Shown piece after piece: positions 33,175-41,634 of a stretch of DNA of 64,000 bases. A program made the position numbers and the translations under genes. Every line of letters starts with the position of its first letter. Within the stretch, counting starts at the first letter, position 1. Under the pieces are notes generated by a model that saw only the letters and a program-made list of their open reading frames with translations, was not told the DNA's origin and searched no databases. This DNA comes from Bacillus_AB infantis_C. Lineage in GTDB: Bacteria > Bacillota > Bacilli > Bacillales > Cytobacillaceae. Location of the stretch: contig NZ_JBNILH010000003.1 of NCBI RefSeq assembly GCF_050107595.1, forward strand, positions 372,001 to 436,000. Reading direction: 5' to 3'.

Positions 33175-34587
33175 ATGAGACTATTGGTGCGCGGTGAGAG
33201 AGCAAAGCTTAATGATTTTAGTTCTTCTAAACAGCTGGAGTTTGTGGTGGAGGTTCAGTCCGGGATGGAGGTTGATGTTACATGCTTCGGCCTGGATGGA
33301 GATAAGAAGCTTTCGGATGACAGATATATGATCTTTTATAATCAGCTTCAGTCACCAGCCGGTGAGATCAGCATGAAGGCCCACAGCAGCGGCTCGGGTA
33401 CATATGAAATCAATCTGGACAAGCTGCATCCGTCCGTAAAGAATCTAGTGTTTACGGCGGCAATCGACGGAGAAGGCACCATGTCGTTGGTTTCATCCGG
33501 TACCCTCACTGTGAAAGCGGACGGACAGCCCATTTTGCAGTACAGCTTCACAGGCAGCGATTTTCAAAATGAGAAAGCAATCATTATCGGCGAGGTATAC
33601 TTGAAGGATATTTGGCGGATTGCCTCGGTGGGAAAAGGCTTTGATGGAGGCCTGGCTGCCCTGCTTAGGCATTTTGGCGGAGAAGTGGCCGAAGATGAAA
33701 GCGGACAGACGCAGCAGCCTGCTCCAGAGATAGCATCAGCCCAGCCTCACGTCCAACAAACAGTGCCAGCTCAGCCTGCTCCGGCACAGCAGCCGCCCAA
33801 CAGCAAGAAAGTCATGCTGGAAAAGAAGATGGAACAGAAGGCGCCAAAAATTCTCGATCTCTCGAAAAAAGTGAAGGTGTCCCTCGAAAAGGCAGGCCTT
33901 CAGGATCATAGCGCCAAGGTAGCATTATGCCTTGATATTTCCGGATCTATGTCAAGCCTGTACCGTTCCGGGAAGATCCAGGAATTTGCCGAACGGATTC
34001 TGGCACTTGGCACAAGATTCGACGACGATGGTTCGATTGATATCTTCCTTTTCGGCCAACATGCACATCATGCCGATGAGCTGACAATTGATAATTTTGA
34101 TGGCTTTGTAAACAGGCTGAACCAGGCTTATCCGCTCGAAGGCGGCACTTATTACGGGAAGGTAATGAAAGAAATTCGCCAGCATTATTTCGGATCTGCG
34201 GGAAAACGCTCCAGTCCGGAAGCCCGTAATATGCCTGTATACGTCATGTTTGTAACCGATGGGGCTACCTTTGATGAACGTGAAACGCGGAATCATATCC
34301 AGAACTCCTCCTACGAACCGATTTTCTGGGAATTTATGGCCATCGGCAAATCCAACCGCGACGCAAGCAAAAAGAAAGGCCGGCGCGGATTCTTCAAGGC
34401 CATGTTCCAATCAGACTTCACCTTCCTCGAAGAACTGGACAACATGGACGGACGCTACCTCGACAATGCCGATTTCTTCAGCGTCGAAGACCCTAAGGCG
34501 ATTGCCGAAGAAGAGCTTTATGACTTGCTGATGCAGGAGTATCCGGAATGGGTGAAGCAGGCCAGAAGCGGGGGATTGATTCGGTGA
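33175..34587 (+). CDS. TerD-like domain fused to a vWA domain
   Basis: Residues 1-170 form a TerD-like domain (VEVQSGMEVDVTCFGLDGDK, MIFYNQLQSPAG, EIIIGEVY-type strand and WRIASVGKGFDGGL). A Gln/Pro/Ala-rich linker spans about 175-210. A vWA domain starts near 247 with the metal-site motif DISGSMSS (Asp254) and later VTDGATFDE. TerD domains bind Ca2+ and occur in tellurite/stress operons; vWA partners are usually separate. The gene stands alone, without terZABCDE neighbours. The start follows AAAGGAG. Stress or phage defence has been proposed for such systems, but there is no direct evidence here. Confidence 0.9.
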   Translation: MRLLVRGERAKLNDFSSSKQLEFVVEVQSGMEVDVTCFGLDGDKKLSDDRYMIFYNQLQSPAGEISMKAHSSGSGTYEINLDKLHPSVKNLVFTAAIDGEGTMSLVSSGTLTVKADGQPILQYSFTGSDFQNEKAIIIGEVYLKDIWRIASVGKGFDGGLAALLRHFGGEVAEDESGQTQQPAPEIASAQPHVQQTVPAQPAPAQQPPNSKKVMLEKKMEQKAPKILDLSKKVKVSLEKAGLQDHSAKVALCLDISGSMSSLYRSGKIQEFAERILALGTRFDDDGSIDIFLFGQHAHHADELTIDNFDGFVNRLNQAYPLEGGTYYGKVMKEIRQHYFGSAGKRSSPEARNMPVYVMFVTDGATFDERETRNHIQNSSYEPIFWEFMAIGKSNRDASKKKGRRGFFKAMFQSDFTFLEELDNMDGRYLDNADFFSVEDPKAIAEEELYDLLMQEYPEWVKQARSGGLIR

Positions 34588-34589
34588 CA

Positions 34590-34654
34590 GGACCTTTTGG
34601 ACAGGTCCCTTGTCCAAAGCCTCAATTAGAGCCAAGGGACCTGTCCCCTTGGCT
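34590..34654 (+). repeat. Palindromic element, copy 13 (full, left arm variant)
   Basis: Immediately after the TerD-vWA stop, TTTTGGACAGGTCCCTTGTC and GAGCCAAGGGACCTGTCCCC arms flank AAGCCTCAATTA. This is one of few full copies at a plus-strand 3' end. Confidence 0.8.
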
Positions 34655-34748
34655 CTCCCATTTCATCCGAGAGATTTAAACGTTAAATTTGTATGTTCAA
34701 TAGTTGGTGTTTAAAAAATTCAGTATTGTATTACTTTTTACGAACTTC

Positions 34749-34777
34749 TTGTTTAATCGAAAATCCTCTGTTAGAAT
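34749..34777 (+). promoter_or_regulatory. Candidate promoter of the nucleoside transporter
   Basis: TTGTTT and TAGAAT are spaced by 17 bases, ending about ten bases before the riboswitch. Confidence 0.55.
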
Positions 34778-34784
34778 TCAAAAA

Positions 34785-34876
34785 TCAACTTCATACGATC
34801 CTTATATAAATATGGAAATATGGTCCATAAGTCTCTACCCGGCAGCCGTAAAATGCCGGACTATAAGGAAAGTTAG
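34785..34876 (+). promoter_or_regulatory. Guanine-class purine riboswitch
   Basis: The purine aptamer blocks are present: TTCATACGATCC, AATATGG, AAGTCTCTACCCGGCAGCC, GTAAAATGCCGGACTATAAGG. The discriminator base in GGACTAT is C, as in guanine rather than adenine sensors. A terminator follows. Confidence 0.9.
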
Positions 34877-34901
34877 AGCGCGGCATGGGATATATGTACC
34901 C

Positions 34902-34953
34902 AGGTGCATTCTCTTCTTTCTTTATAGATTAAGAGAATGCACCTTTTTTATTT
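34902..34953 (+). terminator. Expression-platform terminator of the guanine riboswitch
   Basis: AGGTGCATTCTC pairs perfectly with GAGAATGCACCT, followed by TTTTTATTTTTT. With guanine bound, transcription should stop here. Confidence 0.9.
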
Positions 34954-35021
34954 TTTCATAAAGGTCAAACCTCTGAAAATAATAAAGGTCGGCAATGGAG
35001 CTATTTTAAGGGAGGCTAATG

Positions 35022-36215
35022 ATGAATATCATGTATAGTTTAATATCCTTAGTGGGTTTACTGTTTTTAGCTTGGCTCCTCAGCAAAAATAAACAATCCA
35101 TAAAATGGCGCACGATTATCATGGGTATAGCGCTGGAAGGGATTTTCGTTTACTTTATGCTCAATGTTTCCCTTGGCCGCTGGATTCTTGAAAAAATTGC
35201 ACAAGGCGTGCAAAATGTCATGAACTATAGCCAGGCAGGCATTGAATTCTTATTTGGCGGCTTTTTTACGGAAGGAACCAATGTGGGATTTGTTTTTGCC
35301 ATTCAGGTCTTATCTGTTATCATCTTTATCTCTGCTTTGGTCTCGGTTCTATATTATTTACGGATCATCCCTATCGTTGTACGCGGACTCGGCTGGGTTG
35401 TTGGCAAGGTGTTTGGCACAACCCGTGTTGAATCCTTTAATACAGTTGCCAACACAATGCTGGGAGTTGCAGAATCTCCGTTACTTATTAAACCTTATCT
35501 GGCAAAGCTGACACGGTCAGAATTGTTCACCGTTATGGTTGGAGGTACAGCATCAGCGAGTGGTGCCATTCTTTTGTCTTATGCTCAAATGGGTATTGAT
35601 ATTAAATACCTGCTCATATCTGTTTTCTCTGTACCCTTTGTCTCTATCGTCATGTCGAAAATCATGGAACCTGAAACCGAACAATCTGAAACCGCTGAAG
35701 ATGTCAAAATGGAACAAGCAGAACACTCAAATGTGTTTGAGGCCCTTTCAGAAGGAGCTATAAGCGGAGTGAAGCTTGCCGCTAATATTGGTGGTTTGCT
35801 TATTGCGTTTATTAGTATACTGGCACTTGCAGACGGCATATTAGGCATCATCGGTACGGATTTAGCCACCATTTTTGGCTATGTATTCTATCCTTTCGCT
35901 TTACTTGTCGGAATTCCTATTGAAGATGCTTTTCGTGCTGCCTCCATTATCGGAACAAAGCTTTCAGCCAATGAACTTATTGCATTCCAGGACCTCCTCA
36001 AAATACAAGAGCAGCTAAATCCGCAAACTGTTGCGATTTTATCTGTGGCATTATGTAACTTTGCAAACCTGTCTACTATCGGTCAATTAATTGTCGGCCT
36101 TGGATCCCTGGCACCTTCAAAGAAGAAATTAATTGCCTCTCTGAGCTTTAAAGCCATTATCGCCGGTACAATGGCAAGCTTTATTACAGCAATTTTTGTA
36201 AATATGTTTATCTAA
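35022..36215 (+). CDS. nupG: NupC/CNT-type purine nucleoside transporter
   Basis: The protein (397 aa from this start) is a concentrative nucleoside transporter: the N-terminal three helices, the gate region QAGIEFLFGGFFTEGTNVGF, VESFNTVANTMLGVAESPLL with the nucleoside-binding PLL motif, GGTASASGAILLSYAQ, and the C-terminal ALCNFANLSTIGQLIVGLG. It imports nucleosides with cations. In B. subtilis nupG (yxjA) is likewise under a guanine riboswitch, which supports the symbol. Of two adjacent ATGs I choose the second (35022), six bases from GGGAGG. A loop near residue 220 is very Glu-rich. Confidence 0.9.
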   Translation: MNIMYSLISLVGLLFLAWLLSKNKQSIKWRTIIMGIALEGIFVYFMLNVSLGRWILEKIAQGVQNVMNYSQAGIEFLFGGFFTEGTNVGFVFAIQVLSVIIFISALVSVLYYLRIIPIVVRGLGWVVGKVFGTTRVESFNTVANTMLGVAESPLLIKPYLAKLTRSELFTVMVGGTASASGAILLSYAQMGIDIKYLLISVFSVPFVSIVMSKIMEPETEQSETAEDVKMEQAEHSNVFEALSEGAISGVKLAANIGGLLIAFISILALADGILGIIGTDLATIFGYVFYPFALLVGIPIEDAFRAASIIGTKLSANELIAFQDLLKIQEQLNPQTVAILSVALCNFANLSTIGQLIVGLGSLAPSKKKLIASLSFKAIIAGTMASFITAIFVNMFI

Positions 36216-36220
36216 TCTTG

Positions 36221-36244
36221 AGCCAGGGGGACAGACCCCTTGGC
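36221..36244. repeat. Palindromic element, copy 14 (single arm)
   Basis: A single arm, AGCCAGGGGGACAGACCCC then TTGG, lies five bases after the transporter stop. Confidence 0.75.
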
Positions 36245-36263
36245 CTACCTGTAAAATATAATG

Positions 36264-36312
36264 GTGCCTGCCCCCACATACTAAGCTACAGCACATGTTG
36301 GGGCAGAACCTT
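36264..36312 (+). terminator. Hairpin after the nucleoside transporter
   Basis: GGTGCCTGCCCCCACAT pairs with ATGTTGGGGCAGAACC around a 15-base loop. The T-run is weak (TTTCC). It may serve both converging genes. Confidence 0.5.
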
Positions 36313-36325
36313 TCCAATCTATTCA

Positions 36326-37021
36326 TCACTGTTCTTTCCTATCCATCACAATCTCCTTCATCCGCTCTGTCCCAACAGCACCCACATTCAATACATTTTC
36401 ATCTAACCAATAACCCATCTCAAAAGATGAGCCATCCTTAAGGTGAATTCTCAAAAACACTCTCCTGTCACCTTTAATTTTCTTATAGACCTTATCAAAA
36501 CCGACATACTCCAGCGAAAGAAAATCTCCAATAAACTCCGTTGTTTCCTGCTCTGTAAAATCGGAGATATGGCTGCCATCATAATCACTTTCCAGACTCA
36601 TTTTCACTACCTTTCCTTTTATATCCAGTAAATCAGAAAGTATTTTAGCTTTGTTGTTTTCACTTACTTGATACACTTGATTGCCCGCAAGCACTCTGAA
36701 ATCGGACCTGTACCCGGCAATTTCATAAATCTCTGTCCCAACAGGCAGAAAGGCAGCATCCCCATTTTTCAGTTTATGACCTAAACAGGCATTATCTGCT
36801 AATGTGTAGGTAACCTCACCAATTTTTTTACCCTTCTCCGGCGCTTCACCTTCTGATAAGCCTTCATCTCCTCCCTCGTATTTAATTCCATTTACCATTA
36901 ATACATCTGCCCACTCTATCACTGCATTTGGCGGACAATCATTTGCAGTACTTCCTGTGTTGGAGCAAGCAGATAATATGAAAATCAATATAATGGAGAT
37001 AAGACCGAGCTCCTTAACCAA
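36326..37021 (-). CDS. Lipoprotein, 231 aa, unknown
   Basis: I start at a TTG (37021), seven bases after AAGGAG, which gives a typical lipoprotein signal MVKELGLISIILIFILSAC with the lipobox LSAC, so the Cys is residue 19. The mature protein is soluble, with VIEWADVLMVNGIKYEG and VGTEIYEIAGYRSDFRVLA, a pattern I recall in uncharacterised Bacillus lipoproteins. An ATG 13 codons further upstream would spoil the signal peptide and overlap the RBS. It is anchored on the outside of the membrane. There are no functional clues from its neighbours. Confidence 0.75.
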   Translation of the reverse strand: MVKELGLISIILIFILSACSNTGSTANDCPPNAVIEWADVLMVNGIKYEGGDEGLSEGEAPEKGKKIGEVTYTLADNACLGHKLKNGDAAFLPVGTEIYEIAGYRSDFRVLAGNQVYQVSENNKAKILSDLLDIKGKVVKMSLESDYDGSHISDFTEQETTEFIGDFLSLEYVGFDKVYKKIKGDRRVFLRIHLKDGSSFEMGYWLDENVLNVGAVGTERMKEIVMDRKEQ

Positions 37022-37131
37022 ACCATCACTCCTTGTTATAAGAGATTTGAAAATAAACATGATGGTAAAAATGCGCCATACTTATTAGACGGAGGTTCCG
37101 CCTTAATCGATACATTTTTTTGTGAGATAAT

Positions 37132-37158
37132 GAGCCAAGGGGACAGGTACCTTGGCTC
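37132..37158. repeat. Palindromic element, copy 15 (single arm)
   Basis: GAGCCAAGGGGACAGGTACC then TTGGCTC forms one near-perfect palindrome in the gap upstream of the lipoprotein gene. Confidence 0.75.
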
Positions 37159-37501
37159 ATAGGCTGCATGTACTCAGTAGCAGCCCATAACAGAGCATTC
37201 TAAAAAAGCCGGTAAAAAACTCAGGCATTGATCAGCCAAGTTTTCTTGTTAACTATCATTACAGAAATATTAATACCTGTTGCCCTGCAAGCAGGATGAC
37301 CCGCTGAATTAAAATGACCTTTATATTAAAGTTTTAACATGTAGCTTTAACAAAAATGAATCACTCAACACGCATACTGTGAAATAAGCAACATATACAG
37401 TTTTACTATATACAGCACTCTTTTAAAGTCGAACTGAGATGTTTCATGCCAGCACCAGCAACAGGGACCTGCTCTCCGGTCTATCCCCTTAGCCCATACC
37501 T
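37159..37501. other. Intergenic stretch with no recognisable gene
   Basis: AT-rich, no frame with a convincing RBS on either strand and no riboswitch that I recognise. Confidence 0.5.
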
Positions 37502-37930
37502 CTAATAAGCCAATCTCTTCAATAGATAATATTGTTGATGTTCTTTTGCAGGATGTTCTTCCACAGTCCCAACCACTTCATAACCATACTTTTGATAGAA
37601 TTCAGGCGCTTGAAAACTGAACGTATCCAGTTGAATCAACCTGCATTGATTGGTCATAGCGATTTCCTCAATGCTTCGTAATAACTTCTCTCCATAACCG
37701 TTACCCCTTAGAGTTTCATCAACCCATAAGAAATCTATATGCAGGTGATACCAAAAAATTGTTCCTGTGATCCCACCCAAAATGTTTTCCTTTTCGTCTC
37801 TGAGTATAGAGCTTATGTTTTTCACTGGATGTTGTTTTACTTCTTCAGGGACATTCCTCAGATTGTGTTCAATCACTTTCTTTCTTATATATTCACTATC
37901 TTCCCGGCTCCACTGCTGGATTATCTTCAT
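37502..37930 (-). CDS. GNAT-family N-acetyltransferase
   Basis: The 142-residue protein has LHIDFLWVDETLRGNGYGEK with the acetyl-CoA loop RGNGYG, and a late FQAPEFYQKYGYEVVG, as in streptothricin-acetyltransferase-like GNATs of bacilli. The start follows AGGAGGGG. The substrate is unknown. It is 43 bases from the metallo-hydrolase gene upstream, so co-transcription is possible. Confidence 0.88.
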   Translation of the reverse strand: MKIIQQWSREDSEYIRKKVIEHNLRNVPEEVKQHPVKNISSILRDEKENILGGITGTIFWYHLHIDFLWVDETLRGNGYGEKLLRSIEEIAMTNQCRLIQLDTFSFQAPEFYQKYGYEVVGTVEEHPAKEHQQYYLLKRLAY

Positions 37931-37973
37931 GCTTTCCCCTCCTTACTAGAGCTACAGGGACAGGCTCCATGGT

Positions 37974-38756
37974 TCAAAACTGCACACTAAAACCGTTGAA
38001 TTTATGGATTCCTGTACCAAATTTTGTGAGTTCATTTTCCCTCAAAAACTTAACTGCCCTTTTAACTTCTTCCAAAATATTAGGCTCAAGCCCAAGAGTG
38101 TTATGTGAACCAAAAATCTTAGAAACGTTTGGTATGCAGGATATCTTTTCTAAAGAGTTTACTAAATCAACAGGATTTGTGGAGGGGTAAAATGCATATA
38201 TAGGGGTCTCACTATAAAGTAAATCTCCAGTAAATAAATATCCGTTTTTCACATCAAAAATGGCTATATGGCCAGGAGAATGTCCAGGAGTATGATAGAC
38301 GATCAACCTTCTATCTCCCAAGTCAATAATATCACCATCTTTTAATATACCTGCCGGTTCCCCTTGGAACGGCTGATATATATCAGGATTAAACGTGACT
38401 GGCGGGGGCAGGGTCAAATCTCTGCTGACATCTTTTCTTATTCTCTCTAATGACAACCCCTCAATTCCATTCACCAACCAATCTTTATCTCCTTCATGAA
38501 CAAATATCTTCTCGAATTCCCCGTGACTTCCTATATGATCTGTATGTACATGAGTAGTCAAAACGCGAATCGGCAAGACAGTTAATTGATCAGTAATTCT
38601 TTTTATATTATCAATTCCAAGGCCTGTATCAATTAAAACAGCCTCTTCTTTACCCGCTAACAAAAAAGAATGCACTTTCTCCCAATGGCCGTATTCACTT
38701 ATTGCGTATGTATTCTCGTCAATCTGTTTCACTGAAAACCACGGATCCTTAATCAT
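37974..38756 (-). CDS. Metallo-beta-lactamase-fold hydrolase
   Basis: The 260-residue protein has the metal-binding THVHTDHIG motif (HxHxDH form), a following His in HTPGHSPGHIAIF, the Asp of LFTGDLLYSE and a C-terminal His (FGSHNTLGLEP). All ligands of the dizinc site are therefore present. It has no leader peptide, so it is a cytoplasmic hydrolase of unknown substrate (glyoxalase II, lactonase or other). The start follows GAGGGGGG. Confidence 0.9.
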   Translation of the reverse strand: MIKDPWFSVKQIDENTYAISEYGHWEKVHSFLLAGKEEAVLIDTGLGIDNIKRITDQLTVLPIRVLTTHVHTDHIGSHGEFEKIFVHEGDKDWLVNGIEGLSLERIRKDVSRDLTLPPPVTFNPDIYQPFQGEPAGILKDGDIIDLGDRRLIVYHTPGHSPGHIAIFDVKNGYLFTGDLLYSETPIYAFYPSTNPVDLVNSLEKISCIPNVSKIFGSHNTLGLEPNILEEVKRAVKFLRENELTKFGTGIHKFNGFSVQF

Positions 38757-38883
38757 AATAAGCCCCCCTCATTACAATCTAGCACTTTCATAAACCTGCC
38801 AAGTGTATTCTTTATATAACCAAGGCATTCCTTCAAGTCCGCCTGCTGTTTCTCAACCAAACAACCATCTTACACAGTCCCCT

Positions 38884-39192
38884 TTAGTCTAAATACAAAC
38901 TCTCTCCCTCCACTTTCAACATAGTAAGATACGGAACCAGCAGTGAACCTAAAAAAGCAAGCAAAATTCCACCGCCGAGGTCTAAGTAAATGTTGTCAAA
39001 GGGAGCTATGATTCCAGCAAAAATAGTCAAAGGCCCTATTACTAAAAAAGTATTTACTAGCCTTCCCCATAATGTTACATAGTGTTCAGAACCACAGTTA
39101 TCACATATTACTGGTTGGTTTATCTCTCTCCATAAAATACGATATATCTTACGCCAGCTGAATGGAGCCTGGCATTGCTTACATTTTTGCAT
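38884..39192 (-). CDS. CxxC...CxxC zinc-ribbon membrane protein (cxxc_20_cxxc family)
   Basis: MQKCKQCQAPFSWRKIYRIL opens with the first CxxC. Twenty-odd residues later comes ICDNCGSEHYVT with the second CxxC, then two membrane helices (LVNTFLVIGPLTIFAGII and LGGGILLAFLGSLLVPYL). This is the small zinc-ribbon membrane family typical of Bacillus. I use the ATG at 39192, spaced about ten bases from AGGTGG; one three codons earlier abuts that site. Its role is unknown. Confidence 0.8.
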   Translation of the reverse strand: MQKCKQCQAPFSWRKIYRILWREINQPVICDNCGSEHYVTLWGRLVNTFLVIGPLTIFAGIIAPFDNIYLDLGGGILLAFLGSLLVPYLTMLKVEGESLYLD

Positions 39193-39272
39193 AAAGCTCA
39201 TACCACCTGTCTAATTTTCCTTGTTTCTCACCTTCTACATGTAACTTCCGAATACTTCACCACTTATTAAAA

Positions 39273-39848
39273 TCAAACCAAAGCTGTCACTTGGATCTCA
39301 TATAAAATACCTCTTAGATGTGCTGGCAATTCGGCCTTCCGCGCTGCTAAATACTTCTCAATCCCGGTTTTCAGCTCTTCACTGGATCGGTTGCTTGTCC
39401 CATCAATAAGTACTTTTAATACTGCTTCTGATTTATCGAGAGGACAGTGTACCTGGACATCAGCATAATTTTTTTCTTTTATGTAATCTGCAGCGAAACC
39501 TTGTAGAATTGTCATAGCATGCTCTGTCTCTACTTCCTGCAGGCTTCTTTTCAAAATTTTTATAGTATAGTGGCTTAAATCTTTTGGGGGTATATTTTTT
39601 TCTAAATAGGCCAGCAATTCTTGTTTACTGCTATTTTCGTCCATTTGAATCCATATAACCGGATCTGTACCCCCTGTTGAAAAGCTGAAAAATCCAAATT
39701 GATCCCATGCAGCTTCAAGAACTTTTCCGATACGCTCAGATCGTTCCTCAGTCTCATCTTTTGTAGGCACTTCTTCCCTATTAAAACTCAAGTCAAAAAT
39801 TATAAGGATAGCGGCTGATATCATTATGATGAAAATCGACTTTTTCAT
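39273..39848 (-). CDS. Membrane-anchored protein, DUF4030-like
   Basis: The start MKKSIFIIMISAAILIIFDL is behind GGAGG and forms an N-terminal membrane anchor. The remaining 165 residues are soluble and lie outside the membrane: EERSERIGKVLEAAWDQFGF, VIWIQMDENSSKQELL, IPPKDLSHYTIKILKRSLQE. The pattern resembles the DUF4030/DUF4179-type secreted domain of bacilli, but I cannot be sure. Function is unknown. Confidence 0.6.
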   Translation of the reverse strand: MKKSIFIIMISAAILIIFDLSFNREEVPTKDETEERSERIGKVLEAAWDQFGFFSFSTGGTDPVIWIQMDENSSKQELLAYLEKNIPPKDLSHYTIKILKRSLQEVETEHAMTILQGFAADYIKEKNYADVQVHCPLDKSEAVLKVLIDGTSNRSSEELKTGIEKYLAARKAELPAHLRGILYEIQVTALV

Positions 39849-40026
39849 TATCTTCCTCCACACATCTTTTTTTGCTGTCCAATATGATTAGACGATTAAA
39901 CCATCTTAATAGATACATTTTCTGGAAACCTTTTGAAATTTTGCATAGTTCCCTCACCCTTCAATCCGAATAGATATAAACAATATGGAAAATATAATTA
40001 TGTAGTAAACACTGGAGGGAATACAT

Positions 40027-40395
40027 ATGGCCCAAGCACAATCCTTATACGAAAAAGTAGGCGGAGAGGAAGCCGTTGCCAAGGTAGTGGATTATTTTTA
40101 CGAGGAATTGGTCCTGAAGGATGAAACGGTCCAGCATTTCTTTGTGAATACAGACATTGAAAAGCAGAAGCAGCATCAAACGAAATTCATTAGCTTTGCC
40201 CTTGGCGGCCCAAAAAACTATACGGGCAAGTCGATGGCAAAGGCTCATGAAGGGATGAATATCCAGCCGGAGCATTTTAATGCCATCGCCTCACACCTTC
40301 ATGATGCCCTTGCCCATTATGGAGTCGATGAATCTGATATTGGCCAGGCACTGGAGAAGGTTGCCTCGCTTAAAGACGATATCATTTATAAATAG
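40027..40395 (+). CDS. Truncated haemoglobin, group I
   Basis: The 122-residue protein has SLYEKVGGEEAVAKVVDYFY at the start (helices A and B with the distal Tyr/Phe region), FALGGPKNYTGKSMAKAH with the proximal haem-binding His74 of helix F, and a C-terminal VASLKDDIIYK. These are the 2-on-2 globin features of group I. It binds O2 or NO, probably for NO detoxification or oxygen chemistry. The start is behind GGAGGG. Its stop lies directly against a palindromic element copy. Confidence 0.95.
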   Translation: MAQAQSLYEKVGGEEAVAKVVDYFYEELVLKDETVQHFFVNTDIEKQKQHQTKFISFALGGPKNYTGKSMAKAHEGMNIQPEHFNAIASHLHDALAHYGVDESDIGQALEKVASLKDDIIYK

Positions 40396-40456
40396 GCCAA
40401 GGGGTCAGGCCCCCTGGCCCAACCTCAAAAAGAGCCAAGGGACCTGTCCCCCTGGC
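40396..40456 (+). repeat. Palindromic element, copy 16 (full)
   Basis: It begins at the base after the globin stop codon and ends two bases before the isochorismatase stop, filling the whole convergent gap. The arms flank CAACCTCAAAAAGAG. Confidence 0.88.
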
Positions 40457-40458
40457 TC

Positions 40459-41019
40459 TTACCTATGCGAGTCATGAATAGGAGTGAATAGATCTTCCTC
40501 GGCATTCCTCACGACAGAAAAGTGCTCCACATTGTAATGGCCATGCAAGGTCCTGTTATGATGCTTGATGATCTGTTCGGCCGGCAGCACGTCACTGTCA
40601 GCGGTCGAATGGCCATCACCGACTAAAGTGACATCGAAGCCGTTGACTGTGGCCGTCCTGACGGCGGTGTCGATGCAGTATTGCGTGGCACAGCCCATAA
40701 TGACAAGATGGCCGATTTCTTGCGAGTGCAAATGATCCAGGAGCCCTGTCCCATGGAATGAATTAGTGGCCGTCTTATTGAAAATCACAGCACCCTCAGG
40801 AACCTCTATCCCATTATGGATCTGAAACCCCTCGCCTTCTCCTCCCGCAATATCAAGGTCTCTGACAAAAACGGCCGGAACTCGCGCTTTCCTTGCTTTG
40901 CCAATAACCAGATTGATATTTCGGATCAGCTGCTCTTTATTAAAAACCGGACTGCTCTCTCCATGACTTCCATCAATCAATGCCTGCTGAGCATCAATCA
41001 CCAATAATGTTTGCTTCAA
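40459..41019 (-). CDS. Cysteine hydrolase, isochorismatase-like family
   Basis: The 186-residue protein has the triad of this fold: Asp9 (TLLVIDAQQALID), the Lys of VIFNKTATNSFHGTGL and the Cys of VIMGCATQYCIDTAVRTA (after the cis-peptide region). Members hydrolyse amides or isochorismate; neither siderophore nor nicotinamide genes are next to it. It starts at TTG behind AAAGGGGA. Confidence 0.9.
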   Translation of the reverse strand: MKQTLLVIDAQQALIDGSHGESSPVFNKEQLIRNINLVIGKARKARVPAVFVRDLDIAGGEGEGFQIHNGIEVPEGAVIFNKTATNSFHGTGLLDHLHSQEIGHLVIMGCATQYCIDTAVRTATVNGFDVTLVGDGHSTADSDVLPAEQIIKHHNRTLHGHYNVEHFSVVRNAEEDLFTPIHDSHR

Positions 41020-41054
41020 AATGATTTCCCCTTTCAGTATAAAATGCTGTTTGG

Positions 41055-41459
41055 CTAGTTAACTGCTTCTTCTATCTCCCTTGTAACCATCCATCTCCCG
41101 TTAATCAGACCCCAATTTTCAATAGTAAACAACCTTGCCAGTATCTCCCCATCCTTCACAATCAACTGTTCATAAAACACGACAGCATTTTCGTTATTCC
41201 TTAGTCTGATGACCCTGTTCTCAAAGCTCTTCTCCGCTCCCAGAAAATGTGTGACCGATTGTCCCATGCCATCTACTGCTTCCTGCTTCGTGAAAAAGAC
41301 TGGTTTTTCACTTTCACCATTGAAAAAGGCCACATAATATTCATCTGCCATCCTTTCCACCATGGATGTATCCCCTGACTTCATGGCATGGCTCCAGCCG
41401 CGAATAAACTCATCATGGATTTTTGTGAATTCGTCCAAGCGATTATAGACTTCAAGCAT
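41055..41459 (-). CDS. SnoaL/DUF4440-like protein
   Basis: The 134-residue protein begins MLEVYNRLDEFTKIHDEFIR and has a cone-shaped NTF2-like pattern (MVERMADEYYVAFFNGESEK, KSFENRVIRLRNNENAVVFY, IENWGLINGRWMVTREI). Such proteins are small cytoplasmic hydrolase- or isomerase-like folds without a common role. The start follows GTGAGGA. It is 35 bases upstream of the isochorismatase-like gene and probably co-transcribed with it. Confidence 0.65.
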   Translation of the reverse strand: MLEVYNRLDEFTKIHDEFIRGWSHAMKSGDTSMVERMADEYYVAFFNGESEKPVFFTKQEAVDGMGQSVTHFLGAEKSFENRVIRLRNNENAVVFYEQLIVKDGEILARLFTIENWGLINGRWMVTREIEEAVN

Positions 41460-41545
41460 TGTCAGGTCCTCACTTTCTTTTTCTGCTTAATGCTCTATTG
41501 TTCGGCGTGGCAAGGGGGTTTTCCTTCCTGGAGCCAGCGAATTAA

Positions 41546-41580
41546 AAGAACCTGTCCCCAAATCGGGAACAGGTTCCTTT
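41546..41580 (-). terminator. Terminator of the serine hydrolase gene
   Basis: On the minus strand AGGAACCTGTTCCCGATTTG pairs back with GGGACAGGTTCTTTT, followed by TAATT. The stem carries the same CCTGTCCC word as the palindromic repeats. Confidence 0.75.
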
Positions 41581-41634
41581 GTTATGGTCAAGACTTTTAG
41601 TATGTTAAGGCCCTACTCAGCCAGCCAAACTGAG

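Noticed and set aside
34704..34961. Plus-strand open frame of 85 codons before the nucleoside transporter
   Set aside because: It runs through the guanine riboswitch and its terminator; RNA structure explains the sequence better.
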